From contig JAOTOL010001638.1 of NCBI GenBank assembly GCA_034440575.1, forward strand, positions 1,889,001-1,953,000: DNA of 64,000 nt, read 5' to 3'. The stretch comes from Imbricaverruca yamaguchii (taxonomy: Eukaryota > Arthropoda > Thecostraca > Neoverrucidae). Numbering within the stretch: the stretch's first letter is position 1; each line of letters starts with the position of its first letter. Below are positions 1 through 10,523 of this stretch, piece after piece. Position numbers and translations under genes: made by a program. The notes under the pieces were generated by a model. It was not told the DNA's origin and ran no database searches. It was given only the letters and a program-made list of their open reading frames with translations.

Positions 1-81
1 CATGCCACACATAGGACCGACGTTGTGCCACTCGCAGGGCCGCTACCACGCCGCCCACGGGGCCGATGCAGTGCCGCTCAC

Positions 82-550
82 CTGGTTGTGGTGCAGCTGG
101 ACGGCGTGCGGACTGGCACGCAGTGGCTGCGGCTGCTGCAGGTGCTCCTCCCGCGGCCGTCTGGACGTGGTGTTGGCTGACTGACGGGTCAGCAGCGCTG
201 GGTCTTGCAGCGATGGGTCCGCAGTGGGTGCATACTGTGGCTGCAGAGGGTAGGCCTGGTGGGTGGCTTGCTGCTGTTGTTGTTGATGATGATGTTGGAC
301 AGAAGTCTGTTGATGAGGATGTTGTTGGTTGCCATGCTGCTGATGGATATTCTGCTGCTGGTAATAGTTGGTAGACTGTTGGTAACTTGCATGCTGTTGG
401 TACTGGCCAGGATATTGCTGACTTTGATGGTGCTGCTGCTGATCATGATGTTGCTGACTTTGCACAGCTGGCTGCTGTGGCTGATCCTGAACTGGTTGCT
501 GCCTTGGATCTAGCCAAGTGGTGACCTTTGATGCGTGATCAATGAAGTAC
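82..550 (-). CDS. WW-domain protein, exon with WW C-terminal half and Gln/His-rich tail (partial gene)
   Basis: Internal exon on the minus strand. The acceptor is at 551-552 (TTGTGTCAG before the exon) and the donor is AACCAG|GTGAGC, with its GT at 80-81. It completes a codon split by the upstream exon (GC + G = Ala) and continues as YFIDHASKVTTWLDPR. This is the second and third strand of a WW domain, with the central aromatic pair and the second signature Trp followed by DPR. The remaining ~135 residues are low complexity: Gln, His, Pro and Tyr rich, with several QQ and HH runs. WW domains bind proline-rich ligands, and Q/H-rich tails are common in signalling and transcription adaptors. The exon ends in phase 0, so the gene continues off the left edge. 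The family cannot be named; the DPR ending resembles NEDD4, YAP or BAG3 WW domains. Confidence 0.75.
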
Positions 551-870
551 CTGACACAACACCAAAGGTGAATACCAAGACTGAAGTTGTGGTACCAAAA
601 TTCAAGAACTGGCATAGATGAATTCAAGAACTTCAGCTAAAAATGTAATGACTGTACATTGGTCTATACTTACTCAAACACATGTCAAAGAAAGCAATAT
701 GGCGGAGATAAATTATGTGCACTCTGTTGCAAATTGAGAACTAATGCAATGTAGTACATATGCATGTGCACTCACAGGCAAAAACAATGGAATGAAACAA
801 TTGGCAATGATAGACTCAATGGCCCAAGATAATTGTGATTAGTTGTATTTGCTGGTTTAGTAATACTTAC

Positions 871-952
871 GCTTTTCCTCGTCTGGCATCCCATTTCATC
901 TCCCACCCTGGTGGCAGTGAGCCTCTATCCATAACCATGGTAGAGTTCAAAC
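871..952 (-). CDS. WW-domain protein, upstream exon with WW N-terminal half
   Basis: An 82-nt minus-strand exon. The acceptor is TTATTCAG before 952 and the donor is GGAAAAGC|GTAAGT, with its GT at 869-870. In the frame that matches the next exon it reads ...GSLPPGWEMKWDARRGKA. This is the first half of a WW domain: LPxGWE with the first signature Trp, then a basic loop. It begins with two bases of a split codon and ends in phase 2, which fits the exon at 82-550 exactly. The phase match and the reconstituted WW fold across a 320-bp intron are the main evidence that both are real exons. Upstream exons should lie at higher coordinates but were not recognised. Confidence 0.72.
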
Positions 953-1110
953 CTGAATAACACAGAAGGAATAAACTGCTATTCATGATGAAGCTAACAG
1001 TAGGGTTGAGTATGCTCTCATCGAATTAACACAAAATAGAAGAAACACAATTATAAAGCATTAAGTTCTATATCTCAATAAAAAAATTCAGGCAATCACT
1101 GTAGATCAAT

Positions 1111-1161
1111 GTTGGTTGGTTGGTTATTTGGGCTCAGGGGTGCTTTGACTGCTTCAGCCAT
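1111..1161 (-). mobile_element. Mini-SINE insertion, 51 bp, with 13-bp target duplication
   Basis: The 51-bp insert is flanked by perfect direct repeats ACTGTAGATCAAT at 1098-1110 and 1162-1174. Read on the minus strand it ends with AGCCCAAATAACC followed by AACC repeats, as in the other short copies at 10945, 34780, 36024 and 37684. The size of the target duplication and the simple-repeat tail indicate LINE-type target-primed retroposition. Confidence 0.8.
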
Positions 1162-1408
1162 ACTGTAGATCAATCTAAATGCATGCATAGTGTTATATAT
1201 TCACCTTCAATGTGGTATATATCAGTATGTAAGTTGGAGGTACAGGAATGGTGCCAAATTTCAGATATTCCAGAATAATTCATACTGAATGTTTTACTTC
1301 ACCACTGTGTACCAAACACAGTTAATTCACTAAACATCATAATTAACCTGATGTGTTAGTTTTTGAGTTTCAGGGTGCTTCAACCAAAACATTATCATTT
1401 AGCACTAG

Positions 1409-1482
1409 GGATGCGGAGCCGGAGCCGGAGCCGGAGCCGCGGGGACATTTTACTCGGAGCCGGAGTCGGAGCCGGAGCCGTC
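1409..1482. repeat. GGAGCC hexanucleotide tract
   Basis: Imperfect tandem GGAGCC, interrupted by a short spacer (GGGGACATTTTACTC). A similar tract with the same layout lies at 2074-2163, which suggests that a composite unit was duplicated. Confidence 0.85.
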
Positions 1483-2073
1483 AAAAGCAGGGCAGCTCCA
1501 ACTCCGAAAGAGGTGTAAATTAAACAAAAGTAGCAAACGTGAAATGAACACATTATACCTAGTATGGTATGGTATGGTATGGTATGAAAACGCATTAATA
1601 AAAGCAAAAATGATTAAATATGAGTAACATGTAGAAATATCATAAAATAATGGTAGAATAACAAATAACTATATTCTACCCTCAGTAGTCAATCCAATAG
1701 TTTCATGCTTAGTTTAGTTAAGTTCATTGTTTCCATCATCAATGGGTTGTTGTACCTTATTAGAGATGAGGTCAAACATTACTATTTACAACAACGGTGT
1801 TCCTTGGACCGTTCACGGGATGGGGAGTGTTGTTAATTCCAGTCTCCCCTCTTCTGATGTCCCCAATAGGGCACGAAGTAAAGGTCAGTTTATGAGGGCA
1901 TAACTCCGAAAAGTGATTTGGGCGGGGGCGGGTGTTTATTTAAAGATATGTACATACAAGGTATATATGGGAAAGTTGCTTATAATTGTCTGAAGTTTGT
2001 GCCTCTGAGTGGTCGCAGCTAACTTTACTTCCCCCTAGCTCTTACTTAATGGATCGATCACGTTTGGGATGTA

Positions 2074-2163
2074 CGGAGCCGGAGCCGGAGCCGGCACATT
2101 TTTCCAGGAACCGGAGCCGGAGCCGGGATACTTCCCCGGAGCCGGAGTCGTAGCCGGAGCCGT
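2074..2163. repeat. GGAGCC hexanucleotide tract, second copy
   Basis: Tandem GGAGCC with interruptions. It resembles the tract at 1409, including a similar spacer followed by more GGAGCC units. Confidence 0.85.
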
Positions 2164-2891
2164 CCAAAAATTTCCCGGCTCCGGATCCCTGTTTAGCACC
2201 CATTGACATGATGTATCTATGAAATGAATATTATTTGGCACTGCAGCATTAGGAAGATATTTAGGCTTGATATAAAAACTCTTAAGAAAAGCCTGACTGT
2301 GTCATGCCTGGATGCTAACTGCACGGCCTATTCCATGTGGTGGGGCTGTGCCACTGGGGCACCTCAATGGGCCTTGAATTACATACTGGCCTTCCAGGCC
2401 ACCACACAAACCCCATGGATCCACTGCGGGAATGTGTAGCCAGACAGGTACCACTACTTGTGGACAAAGCTGTACAAGAGCCCTAGGCACCTCATGCCAC
2501 TGCCCCAATTGTCTGTCCCAGCTGCTCCCCGCCCTCCAATGGCCGGAGCCTATGTCACAGCCCCCAGGTGAAGAGCAGCTGTCGCTTGGGGGCTACTGCA
2601 GCTGACTGGTCTCAAATTTTGTAAGCTGCAATATCTTGTTGGTGACATATATAGTGGCAGATTGGGTGAGATTGAGGTACTATACCAGTATAAGATAGGT
2701 TTTCATTCTTGTTTTTAAATAAGTAATGTTTAACATGATTAAGCCAATGTGACCACTCATTTTCTCAGAAAATGGTCACTTTTCAATTCACAAAGGAATA
2801 CACAGTCATTATCTTTCCATTGTCTGCCAGTATTTGTTTTTGAAAGAATTCCATGACCACAACATTTATAACTTCCTTCTATAAGTATTAA

Positions 2892-4187
2892 CACGCGCAC
2901 TGGAGGGGGGCGAAATCCGCCTACCCCTCCGGTTTTTCGTAGATAACCACATTTTACCGGCCGATATACGCCATTTTTTGTGTACCAGCCAATAAATGAC
3001 CGGCGCGTTGTTTAAAGTAAGAAAAATGAAAATCGACCGAAAATTTTTCGAGTTAGGGGTCGCTAAAGTCAAAACATTTTCTCAGCGCCAGATCACAAAT
3101 ATCGGCGCTGATGCGCTTCCGTATATTAGCAAAAAGGAAGTGTTCTTGGCAAAACTAGCCACTTGTTTGATGTACATTGTTATGCTACATTGTTCCAGTC
3201 ATGTCAAGTCACCGAGGTCAAGTCAGGTCAAGTTCATAACAGGTTAACACACGCCCTAGAGGGTGTATGGCGAAATCCGCCAATCCTTCCGATTTTTCGT
3301 ACATAACTCCATATTGTACCGGCCAATATACACCACATTTTTCGCGTACCTGCTTAGAAATCACCGGCGCATTGTTTAAAGCAAGAAAAATGAAAATCGG
3401 CCGAGACGTTTTCAAGTTAGGGGCCGTTAAAGTAAAAACAATTCGCAGCGCCAGACCACAAAAATCGGCGCTGATGCGCTTCCCGTATATTGGCAATAGG
3501 GAAGTGTTCTTGACAACACTAACGACTTGTTTGATGCATATTGTTATGCTATATAATTTAAAAGACATGTTAGGTCGCCGAGGTCAAGTCAGATCAAGTT
3601 CATGACAGGCCAATACAGCCAAACTTGGTTAACTTGAATTTTCTAAAAAATTCAAATGACTGTCATGCGATTGATGTCACTTTACATGTTACTCCCTACA
3701 CATCCCGAAATCTACTGTTTGTCATTGTGTGCCTAAGCGTGTGCCTAAGCCGATTGTGCCGAGCCGCCCAACGGATCAGTCGGGATGGGAGCCCGGTTCC
3801 GGTATCTGGAGCAGGTAATGACCTAATAAAGTGCTACTATATAGGTGACCTGAGGTTAAATGGCAGATCTGACATCTGCATTGCATCATTAGTAATGTCC
3901 AAAACATCATTAATGCCAATTTTGGAGCATTTAAACACAACCACAGCGATCCGTAACAATGACAAGACAAGCCACGCAAAACCATAAAATTTTGTTATTT
4001 TGACCTGATTTGACCTTGAAGATATTGACCTAAGGTCATGAACTTTGCACACAATAGAGTTCACTATCGTGCCCATCCACCCTGTGAATTTCGTTGCTCT
4101 AGCCTTCATAGGAGCTGAGATCTTAGGGGGCGGAATCCGCCTCCCCCTCCAGTGCGCGTTATTTTCAGAGGCCCTCCAGGGCGCGTG
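2892..4187 (+). mobile_element. TTAA-flanked short DNA element (piggyBac-like MITE), copy 1
   Basis: The element is bounded by TTAA at 2888-2891 and 4188-4191. The left end starts CACGCGCACTGGAGGG and the right end, read inward, is CACGCGCCCTGGAGGG (15 of 16 match). Behind the left end are two tandem ~355-bp subunits (about 2892-3242 and 3243-3605). Each opens with a TAACAC motif and carries GGCGAAATCCGCC, and each ends with AGGTCAAGT-type motifs. An inverted copy of the whole structure lies at 14034-15357. There is no transposase gene, so it is presumably non-autonomous. TTAA duplications are typical of piggyBac, but the assignment is inferred from the ends only. Confidence 0.7.
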
Positions 4188-4191
4188 TTAA

Positions 4192-5047
4192 AGCATTATA
4201 AGCCACATTCTCAGCTCTGTGCTGGTCACCATTGAGATACATACTGATGGTCCACAGCATGGACCATTCCATTAAGGATTGTAAATGTTTGCAGCACTAA
4301 CTTGTAAAAGGTAGTTAATATTGAAACACATTTTGTCTGTACCATGCCTACAGACAAATAATGCCTATATGATGGTTATAGGCCTTATAAGCCTTGTCTG
4401 TAAGCCTGCACCACAAAGCCTGCACAAACATGAATGCATATGAAGCATAGGCCTGTACTATGAAGCCTGTACCAGGTCACACAGGTGATTTAAGGCAACT
4501 ATAATCAGTACAGAGAAGGTAGACACAAAACATAGAGGAGAGGAAGGTCTCGATTATGGTGCCATATTACAAAAGCTATATTTTTACTCAGTGAAAGGTA
4601 GACTGTTTCAAGCAGACATTACCAAATGTTTGAAGATTATTCATGCCCATTCTGCCATTAAGATCCCAATCATGTTTGCAATGGAACCATTCATGCCCCA
4701 CATGTGAACAAATGTGCTACAGATCATGTGCCACCTGGAGTGCATTGCCTGATAATGTAGCAGCCTTAACAGACCTGGGGGCATTTAAAACTGCATTGCA
4801 CTCAAATCTCTACACATTGTGGTGTGAATTAATATACTGAATAGATTAACCATGATAACATATTAATCAAACTTGAAGAGCATCCTTACTTCTCTATATT
4901 TAATTTTTCTTGACTTGTATCAGAAGTATTGTCTGACAACATATTAGCAAACATAGTGGCTACTCTAAGCATACAAATTCTTCTTCAGGTACACTTTCTA
5001 GTTCCTGTGTCTTGCCCTGTCTATCTGATAACCATATTTTTTCTTTA
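4192..5047. other. Spacer with a LINE 3' fragment
   Basis: AT-rich DNA between two TTAA-flanked elements. The only recognisable piece is the LINE C-terminal relic at 4643-4840. Confidence 0.5.
4643..4840 (+). pseudogene. LINE ORF2 C-terminal relic
   Basis: A short open stretch ends with WSALPDNVAALTDLGAFKTA. This matches the usual C-terminus of CR1/Jockey-type LINE ORF2 proteins (W-N/S-x-LP...F-K-x-x-L). No reverse transcriptase sequence precedes it, so it is a 5'-truncated relic from a different LINE than the one at 6670. Confidence 0.6.
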
Positions 5048-6110
5048 ACACTCGCCGCGCACCAACTTCCGGAGGACCGCGCCAACTTCGCATGTCCGGG
5101 GGGCAGCTGTCTGCCCCCCCCCCCCCTAAGATCTCTAGAATTATGCTAGCTAGCGACAAGCGGAAAACGGCGTTGGATAGCTGGTATCAACTGTTTGTAA
5201 CTGTTCTGCAGTTACATCGGTTTCAATATGTTAGCTGGTAACAGGCTCTATCGAAAGTATGTCGGTAATTTCTTTTCGCTCAGGTCAACAGTCAGGTCAC
5301 TGGGTCATCATAGGTCAAATTTGACCAGATCAGGTGGGACTCAGATATTGACACATATATCAGGACCTGTAACAGGTAGAAACAAACGGCGAACGCTATT
5401 CGGCAGCCCTTGAAATGCACCACCGACAATAGGCGGTGAAATTTAAGGTCAGGTCAATGTCATGAAGTCAGGACCTCAGGTCAAGGTCATGAAGTCGCCT
5501 ATGGAGGTCATGTAATGCATCAATAGACACGCATTGGCGATACAAGCACAATGACGGTAATTTCAGCCTTCTAGCTTAATGCAGTGTGATATAATGCACA
5601 CAAATGTGTAGTGATCTCAGGTGACCTCAGAGACCTTGGTGAGGTCACTGTGCAAAAATGTGAGTGGTAACATTGAGCATAACTTCCATTTACATGCCAC
5701 AACCATTGTGAGATCATTCCGAGCGCAAATAGGTAACCAGGAAACATTTGTATATTTTACCATAGCCCTATAATGGGGAAGGCATGGCAGCGACCTGACC
5801 TAAGATCAATGCTAAGAAAAAACAATATACATATTATGGCCCCTGATGGGATCATGACATGCTATAAGTTTGAAATAAATTGCCCAATGACTGTGGAATT
5901 TATTCCACCTAGAACTCCCGAATGTAGTTGGGTCACTTCGCCTGACCTGGTGACCTGACCTGAGATGACCCAAGATTAAAAATGTATGAGGATATGTGGA
6001 AAAGACCAATGAACAGCTATGCGAGGTTTGGCCTTGCTAACCCTATTAGTTTGGCAGAAAATGAGGATAAACCGGAGGGGCAGATATCTGCCCCTCGGAC
6101 GTGCGCGGGT
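5048..6110. mobile_element. TTAA-flanked short DNA element, second family
   Basis: Bounded by TTAA at 5044-5047 and 6111-6114. Both ends carry a CGCGCAC motif followed by a GGGGCAG-CTGCCCC palindrome: the left has GGGGGGCAGCTGTCTGCCCC and the right has GGGGCAGATATCTGCCCC. The interior is rich in AGGTCA/TGACCT half-site motifs and has no coding region. It is related in style to, but distinct from, the element at 2892. Confidence 0.55.
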
Positions 6111-6440
6111 TAATCTAGGGGACTTGCATACCTGCAGATACAGGCTACAGGCTTGTTTGGCCACATAACTCATCTCTGGGTGAGTGATGCTCAAGAATTT
6201 GGGGAGCCAACCAGGAGAGACATGTAATAAATTGCATCAACAGCTGGTGACTTAAAAGTAATCATTTGCGGAGAAAATGAGTGGTTGCATCATCTCAATA
6301 AAGTTAAAAAGCATTGCATTAGAAAAGTAAAAATGCACATGTACCTACCTTTAAGCAGGCATGGAGTCTGTAAATTATTGATGGGGCACTTAATCCACAT
6401 ATGTCACACATGGTTGAGTGAATATTAGGTAACAAGGCAG

Positions 6441-6490
6441 GTAGGTAGGTAGGCACCTACCTTGGTAGGGTAAAACACCAAACTCAGGCC
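6441..6490. repeat. Left arm of a distant inverted repeat with GTAG microsatellite
   Basis: A GGTA/GTAG tract followed at 6464-6490 by a 27-bp arm. Its reverse complement lies at 11561-11587 with two mismatches, next to a CCTA tract. The arms enclose the CR1 LINE. Confidence 0.6.
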
Positions 6491-6546
6491 ACTGCCAAAC
6501 TTGGGTCACTCATGCTTTCCAACCTCCTTGTCCTGGACCAAAACTC

Positions 6547-6600
6547 TGATGGCCATGTTAAATGTAACTATTATGATGGCCATGTTAAATGTAACTATTA
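6547..6600. repeat. 27-bp direct tandem duplication
   Basis: Two adjacent perfect 27-bp copies, each starting TGATGGCCATG, just upstream of the CR1 ORF1. Confidence 0.85.
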
Positions 6601-6669
6601 CATCATTTGATCTTTCTTCTGTTGCCTCAAGTTGACTGAACCACATGATATGTAACAGACAAGTTTAGG

Positions 6670-7626
6670 ATGGTTTCGACCAGGATGCAGGCACTAGAGG
6701 AAGAAATTAGGACCCTTAAGGCAGAGGTTTCCAACCTCAAGGCTGCCCTTGTTGCACAGGGTAGGCAAGATAAAGCAACAAGGGGTCAATCCGTAGCAGG
6801 GACATCATATGCCCAGGTGGTCGCAGGCCACCAGGTAGCTGAGGTTTCCCCTACTGTGGAGGTGGCTGGGATCTCTCAAGAGGGGAGTGTTAATAGTGTT
6901 AATAGTGAACAGAGGAGGGGTAGTTCTGGTAGGTCACAGGAGGGGAAGTGGCATGAGGTCAGGGGGTGGAGGATTTGGAGACGCGAACCTAAGGAAAGGG
7001 TCAGTGAGTGGCAGGTGGCAGGTGGTAGGAGCGGGAGGAAGTGTAGCCGACCGGCCCAGCGAGCAGGCATAGTAACAACAAATATGTTCCAGGCATTGGA
7101 TGACTGCCCCCAGGATAGCAGTAGTGAGGAGTCAGTGCTTGTCATAGGAGACTCTCGTGTACGTCATTTAGAGCGGGTATTTTGTAAAGGTAGGAGGGAC
7201 AGGAGGTGCATCACCAGGCCTGGTGCCAAGGTGAAGGACCTGGTACCTGCGGTGGCACAGGTCACCAGTGATCACCAGTTTAACACAGTCATAGTGCATG
7301 TAGGGGTAAATAACATAGGTCATACTAGGAGCGAGGAGCTTCTGCGGGAGTACAGGGCCCTTCTGGCCACCCTGAAGGGTACCAATAGAGTGCTTGTAAC
7401 AGGAATTTTACCTAGGGCTAGAGCCTCCCCTGAGTGGAGCTCTAGGGCACTGGCAGCTAACACCAGGGTAGGAAAGCTCTGCCAGGAGCTAGGTTTTACA
7501 TTTGTAGACGAGTGGAGCAGGTTTTATGCATCGTGGGACCTCTATCAGAGGGATGGCCTGCATTTTTCTGAGAAGGGGGTCCATGTGTTAGGCAAAGTAT
7601 ATGAGCATGTCCTTCAGGGAAACTAG
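6670..7626 (+). CDS. CR1 ORF1 protein with coiled coil and SGNH hydrolase-like domain
   Basis: The 318-residue protein starts at an ATG. Residues 1-30 form a heptad coiled coil (LEEEIRTLKAEVSNLKAAL), which may mediate multimerisation. A Gln/Ser/Gly/Arg-rich basic linker follows to about residue 150. The C-terminal half shows the SGNH/GDSL esterase blocks in order: VIGDS with Ser162 (block I), HVGVNN with Asn214 (block III), and RDGLH with Asp295 and His298 (block V). An esterase-type domain in ORF1 is known from CR1-like retrotransposons, where its exact role in transposition is unclear. The stop at 7624-7626 is followed closely by the ORF2 reading frame, which suggests translation of ORF2 by reinitiation or readthrough. 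No break is seen. Confidence 0.87.
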   Translation: MVSTRMQALEEEIRTLKAEVSNLKAALVAQGRQDKATRGQSVAGTSYAQVVAGHQVAEVSPTVEVAGISQEGSVNSVNSEQRRGSSGRSQEGKWHEVRGWRIWRREPKERVSEWQVAGGRSGRKCSRPAQRAGIVTTNMFQALDDCPQDSSSEESVLVIGDSRVRHLERVFCKGRRDRRCITRPGAKVKDLVPAVAQVTSDHQFNTVIVHVGVNNIGHTRSEELLREYRALLATLKGTNRVLVTGILPRARASPEWSSRALAANTRVGKLCQELGFTFVDEWSRFYASWDLYQRDGLHFSEKGVHVLGKVYEHVLQGN

Positions 7627-7823
7627 GAAATGGGGTGGGGAGGGATGAAATTGCATTGCCAACTCAGGAATATTCCAATAGTGTCAGCCAAGGCAATAGA
7701 ACCTCAAAGTCTGCAAATAGGGACAGCAGCAACTCAAGGGGACAGAGTTATAGTTCATCTAGTGATAAAAGAACTCCTCAATATGAAAAAGCCAAAGGTG
7801 GTTATGGAGCATTTGTTAAGTGT

Positions 7824-10523
7824 ATGATGTTTAATGCTCAGAGTATCCGTTCCAAATTTGATGAGTTCAAGTGTTATGTTGCTGAGGAGGAACCGGATTT
7901 TGTTTGCATTACGGAGGCATGGGTCAGTGAAGGATATTTTGGAGATAACTTACAGGACTATGAGATCCAGGGATACAATATGTTTTCGTGCAATAGGGGT
8001 CCAGCAATGAAAGGGGGTGGTGTAATGCTATATGTGAATAGCTTATTCAGTTCTCAAAAAGTAGCAGGTGGGGATAAAAATGTGTCTGTGGAGTCCATTT
8101 GGCTTGATGTCACTGTGGGAAAAGGCAACAGCAATACTCTTAGGATAGGAGCTTTCTACCGATCAGGAACCCTGCCACATTCTCAGCAACTGGAGATTGA
8201 CAAGGTGATTTGTGAGGAAATCAGTAGAAACTTTAAGAGGAAGTGCCTTATTCTCGGTGACTTTAATCTAAAAGGTTATGAAAATGCTGGTGTTGGCTCC
8301 CCATCATGCAAAATGTTCAGGAAATGCCTTGAAAAGGACCTGTTCTTACACCAGTTTGTATCGGAACCTACCAGGCATGGTTCATTCTTGGACCTTGTAT
8401 TCTCGGATTTAAGTGACTTGGTTCAAGACTTGACTGTAGGCGAAACTCTGGGTAAAAGTGACCATAACATAGTTAGATTCAAGGCACATGTAGGGGAAAT
8501 TATCAAGGATAATTTGGTAAAGGTTCCAAATTTCAACAGAGCAGACTTTAACGGCATGAGAGCGGCTTTAAGTGCCATCAGATGGGAAGAAGAATTCTCC
8601 AATTTAAATGCCTGTGAAATGTGGGAAAAGTTCAAATCTTACTTAAAGGAAACTCAGATTAGACATGTCCCCCAAAAGCAAAGACGCAAAAGAAGGGTAG
8701 GAAAGCCAGCATGGCTTACACCAGACGTGATAAAAGCAATTAGGGCTAAGAAAACTGCATTTAGAGTTTTTAAAGAAGCCTCAAATGTCATTAATCTAAA
8801 GGCGTATCAAAAAGCTAGAGACACTGTGAAGCAAAAAACCAGAGCAGCAAAGCGAGCAAAGGAACTGGATTTAGCTAGAAACTGTAATGGGGACAGTAAA
8901 AAGTTCTTTAGTTTCTACAAGCTGAGTAAAGTTTCTAGCACAATTGGTCCACTGGAAGTAAACGGGACTACATTGGGTGAGGATAGTGAGATGGTTGAGG
9001 AGCTGAGCAAGCAGTTCAAATCAGTGTTTACATTGGAAGATATGACCAATCTGCCGACCGTACACCATAGTTCAGTTACATGGGATCTGACAAATGATGT
9101 TGATTTAATTGGTAGTGATGTTGTTTACAATCATATCAGGAAAATAAAGCCAAATAAGGCTGCAGGACCTGATGATATTTATGCTAGGGTGTTGCGGGAA
9201 ACTGAAAAGGAACTGGCATTTCCACTTAGTATAATATTTTGTAGATCAGTTTCACATAATGAAATTCCAACCGATTGGAAAAGGGCAAATGTAGTTCCTA
9301 TTTTCAAGAAAGGAGAAAGAGGGAAAGTTGAAAACTATAGGCCAATAAGTCTCACATCCCTAGTCTGCAAGGTACTCGAATCAATTATCAAGGATAGAAT
9401 AGTTAGTTATCTGGAAGGTAGCAGATTGATTCAAGATACTCAACATGGATTTAGAAAAGGACGATCGTGTCTCACAAACCTCTTGGACTTTTTGAACTTC
9501 GCCACAGAACAATTTGATCAGGGAAATCAGGTTGATGTAGCATATCTTGACTTTAGTAAGGCCTTTGACAAGGTACCCCATAAACGGTTAATGATACAGC
9601 TTCAGTCCCATGGTATTGCAGGTAGCATCTTAAAATGGATAGAGTTGTGGCTTTCAGATAGACAGCAAAGAGTGATGCTAAATGGTACAAAGTCATCATG
9701 GCAAAATGTTCTTAGTGGAGTCCCCCAGGGGTCAGTACTAGGGCCATTACTGTTCATTATATTTGTAAATAACATTGAAAGTGGCCTAAGCAGTAAAGTT
9801 TTGAAATTTGCAGATGATTTGAAGGTCTTTAGGGCAATAACAGGTCAGGATGAGCATATCTCGCTGCAAAAAGACTTAGACGAACTTGTGAAGTGGTCCG
9901 AAGAATGGCAAATGAAATTTAACTTTGATAAGTGCAAAATCATGCATGTAGGTAAGCAGCATATGAAGGCTCCATACTTTATGGGTGGCCAAGTGCTATC
10001 AGTGACTCAACAGGAGAAGGATTTAGGTGTTATTCTAAACACAAAATTGGGGGCATCAGAACAGACCAAGGAAGCCAGGAAGAAGGCACTGAGAATGCTC
10101 GGGGCAATAAATAGGAATGTATCATACAGAAGTAAGGAAGTGATCAGGAAGCTTTACTGTGCATACGTCAGGCCACATTTGGAATACTGCATCCAAGCTT
10201 GGTCTCCTAGCTATGAAAAAGATTGTTGGCTTTTAGAGAGAGTACAAAAGAGGGCTACAAAAATGGTTAATGGCATAAGCAACCTGGCATATGAGGAAAG
10301 ATTGAAGAAATTGAATATGTTTTCACTTAGATATAGAAGGCTGAGAGGAGATCTCATCGAGGTCTTTAAATTTGTCAATGGTCTGGAGAGGGGATACCTT
10401 GGGGAAATGTTTGAATTTAACAGAAATGATGCAATTAGAGGTCATAAATTCAAAATTAAAATTAACCACAGCAGAACAAGGTTAAGGCAAACTTTCTTCA
10501 CCAACAGGGTAGTGGAACACTAG
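7824..10523 (+). CDS. CR1 ORF2 protein: AP-type endonuclease and reverse transcriptase
   Basis: The frame is open from about 7635, but the first ATG is at 7824, directly before FNAQSIRSKFDEF, the usual start of the endonuclease domain. Endonuclease motifs follow: ITEAWV, GDFNLKGYE and KSDHN. Then come a basic linker, the RT motifs KPNKAAGPDDI, NYRPISL, QHGFRKGRSC, YLDFSKAFDKVPH and SGVPQGSVLGPLLF, the catalytic FADD (about residues 662-665), and a thumb/C-terminal region. Together they nick target DNA and copy the element RNA at the nick. The stop at 10521-10523 is TAG where homologues have the Trp of the WN-x-LP motif, and the frame continues with NQLPENIV beyond it. About 30 conserved C-terminal residues are therefore lost. 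Confidence 0.9.
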   Translation: MMFNAQSIRSKFDEFKCYVAEEEPDFVCITEAWVSEGYFGDNLQDYEIQGYNMFSCNRGPAMKGGGVMLYVNSLFSSQKVAGGDKNVSVESIWLDVTVGKGNSNTLRIGAFYRSGTLPHSQQLEIDKVICEEISRNFKRKCLILGDFNLKGYENAGVGSPSCKMFRKCLEKDLFLHQFVSEPTRHGSFLDLVFSDLSDLVQDLTVGETLGKSDHNIVRFKAHVGEIIKDNLVKVPNFNRADFNGMRAALSAIRWEEEFSNLNACEMWEKFKSYLKETQIRHVPQKQRRKRRVGKPAWLTPDVIKAIRAKKTAFRVFKEASNVINLKAYQKARDTVKQKTRAAKRAKELDLARNCNGDSKKFFSFYKLSKVSSTIGPLEVNGTTLGEDSEMVEELSKQFKSVFTLEDMTNLPTVHHSSVTWDLTNDVDLIGSDVVYNHIRKIKPNKAAGPDDIYARVLRETEKELAFPLSIIFCRSVSHNEIPTDWKRANVVPIFKKGERGKVENYRPISLTSLVCKVLESIIKDRIVSYLEGSRLIQDTQHGFRKGRSCLTNLLDFLNFATEQFDQGNQVDVAYLDFSKAFDKVPHKRLMIQLQSHGIAGSILKWIELWLSDRQQRVMLNGTKSSWQNVLSGVPQGSVLGPLLFIIFVNNIESGLSSKVLKFADDLKVFRAITGQDEHISLQKDLDELVKWSEEWQMKFNFDKCKIMHVGKQHMKAPYFMGGQVLSVTQQEKDLGVILNTKLGASEQTKEARKKALRMLGAINRNVSYRSKEVIRKLYCAYVRPHLEYCIQAWSPSYEKDCWLLERVQKRATKMVNGISNLAYEERLKKLNMFSLRYRRLRGDLIEVFKFVNGLERGYLGEMFEFNRNDAIRGHKFKIKINHSRTRLRQTFFTNRVVEH

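Larger units (their letters stand above)
953..2887. other. Intron or upstream DNA of the WW gene with short repeats
   Basis: No further exon was recognised here. The stretch holds one mini-SINE (1111-1161), two GGAGCC hexanucleotide tracts (1409-1482, 2074-2163), and otherwise AT-rich unique-looking sequence with no supported gene. Confidence 0.5.
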
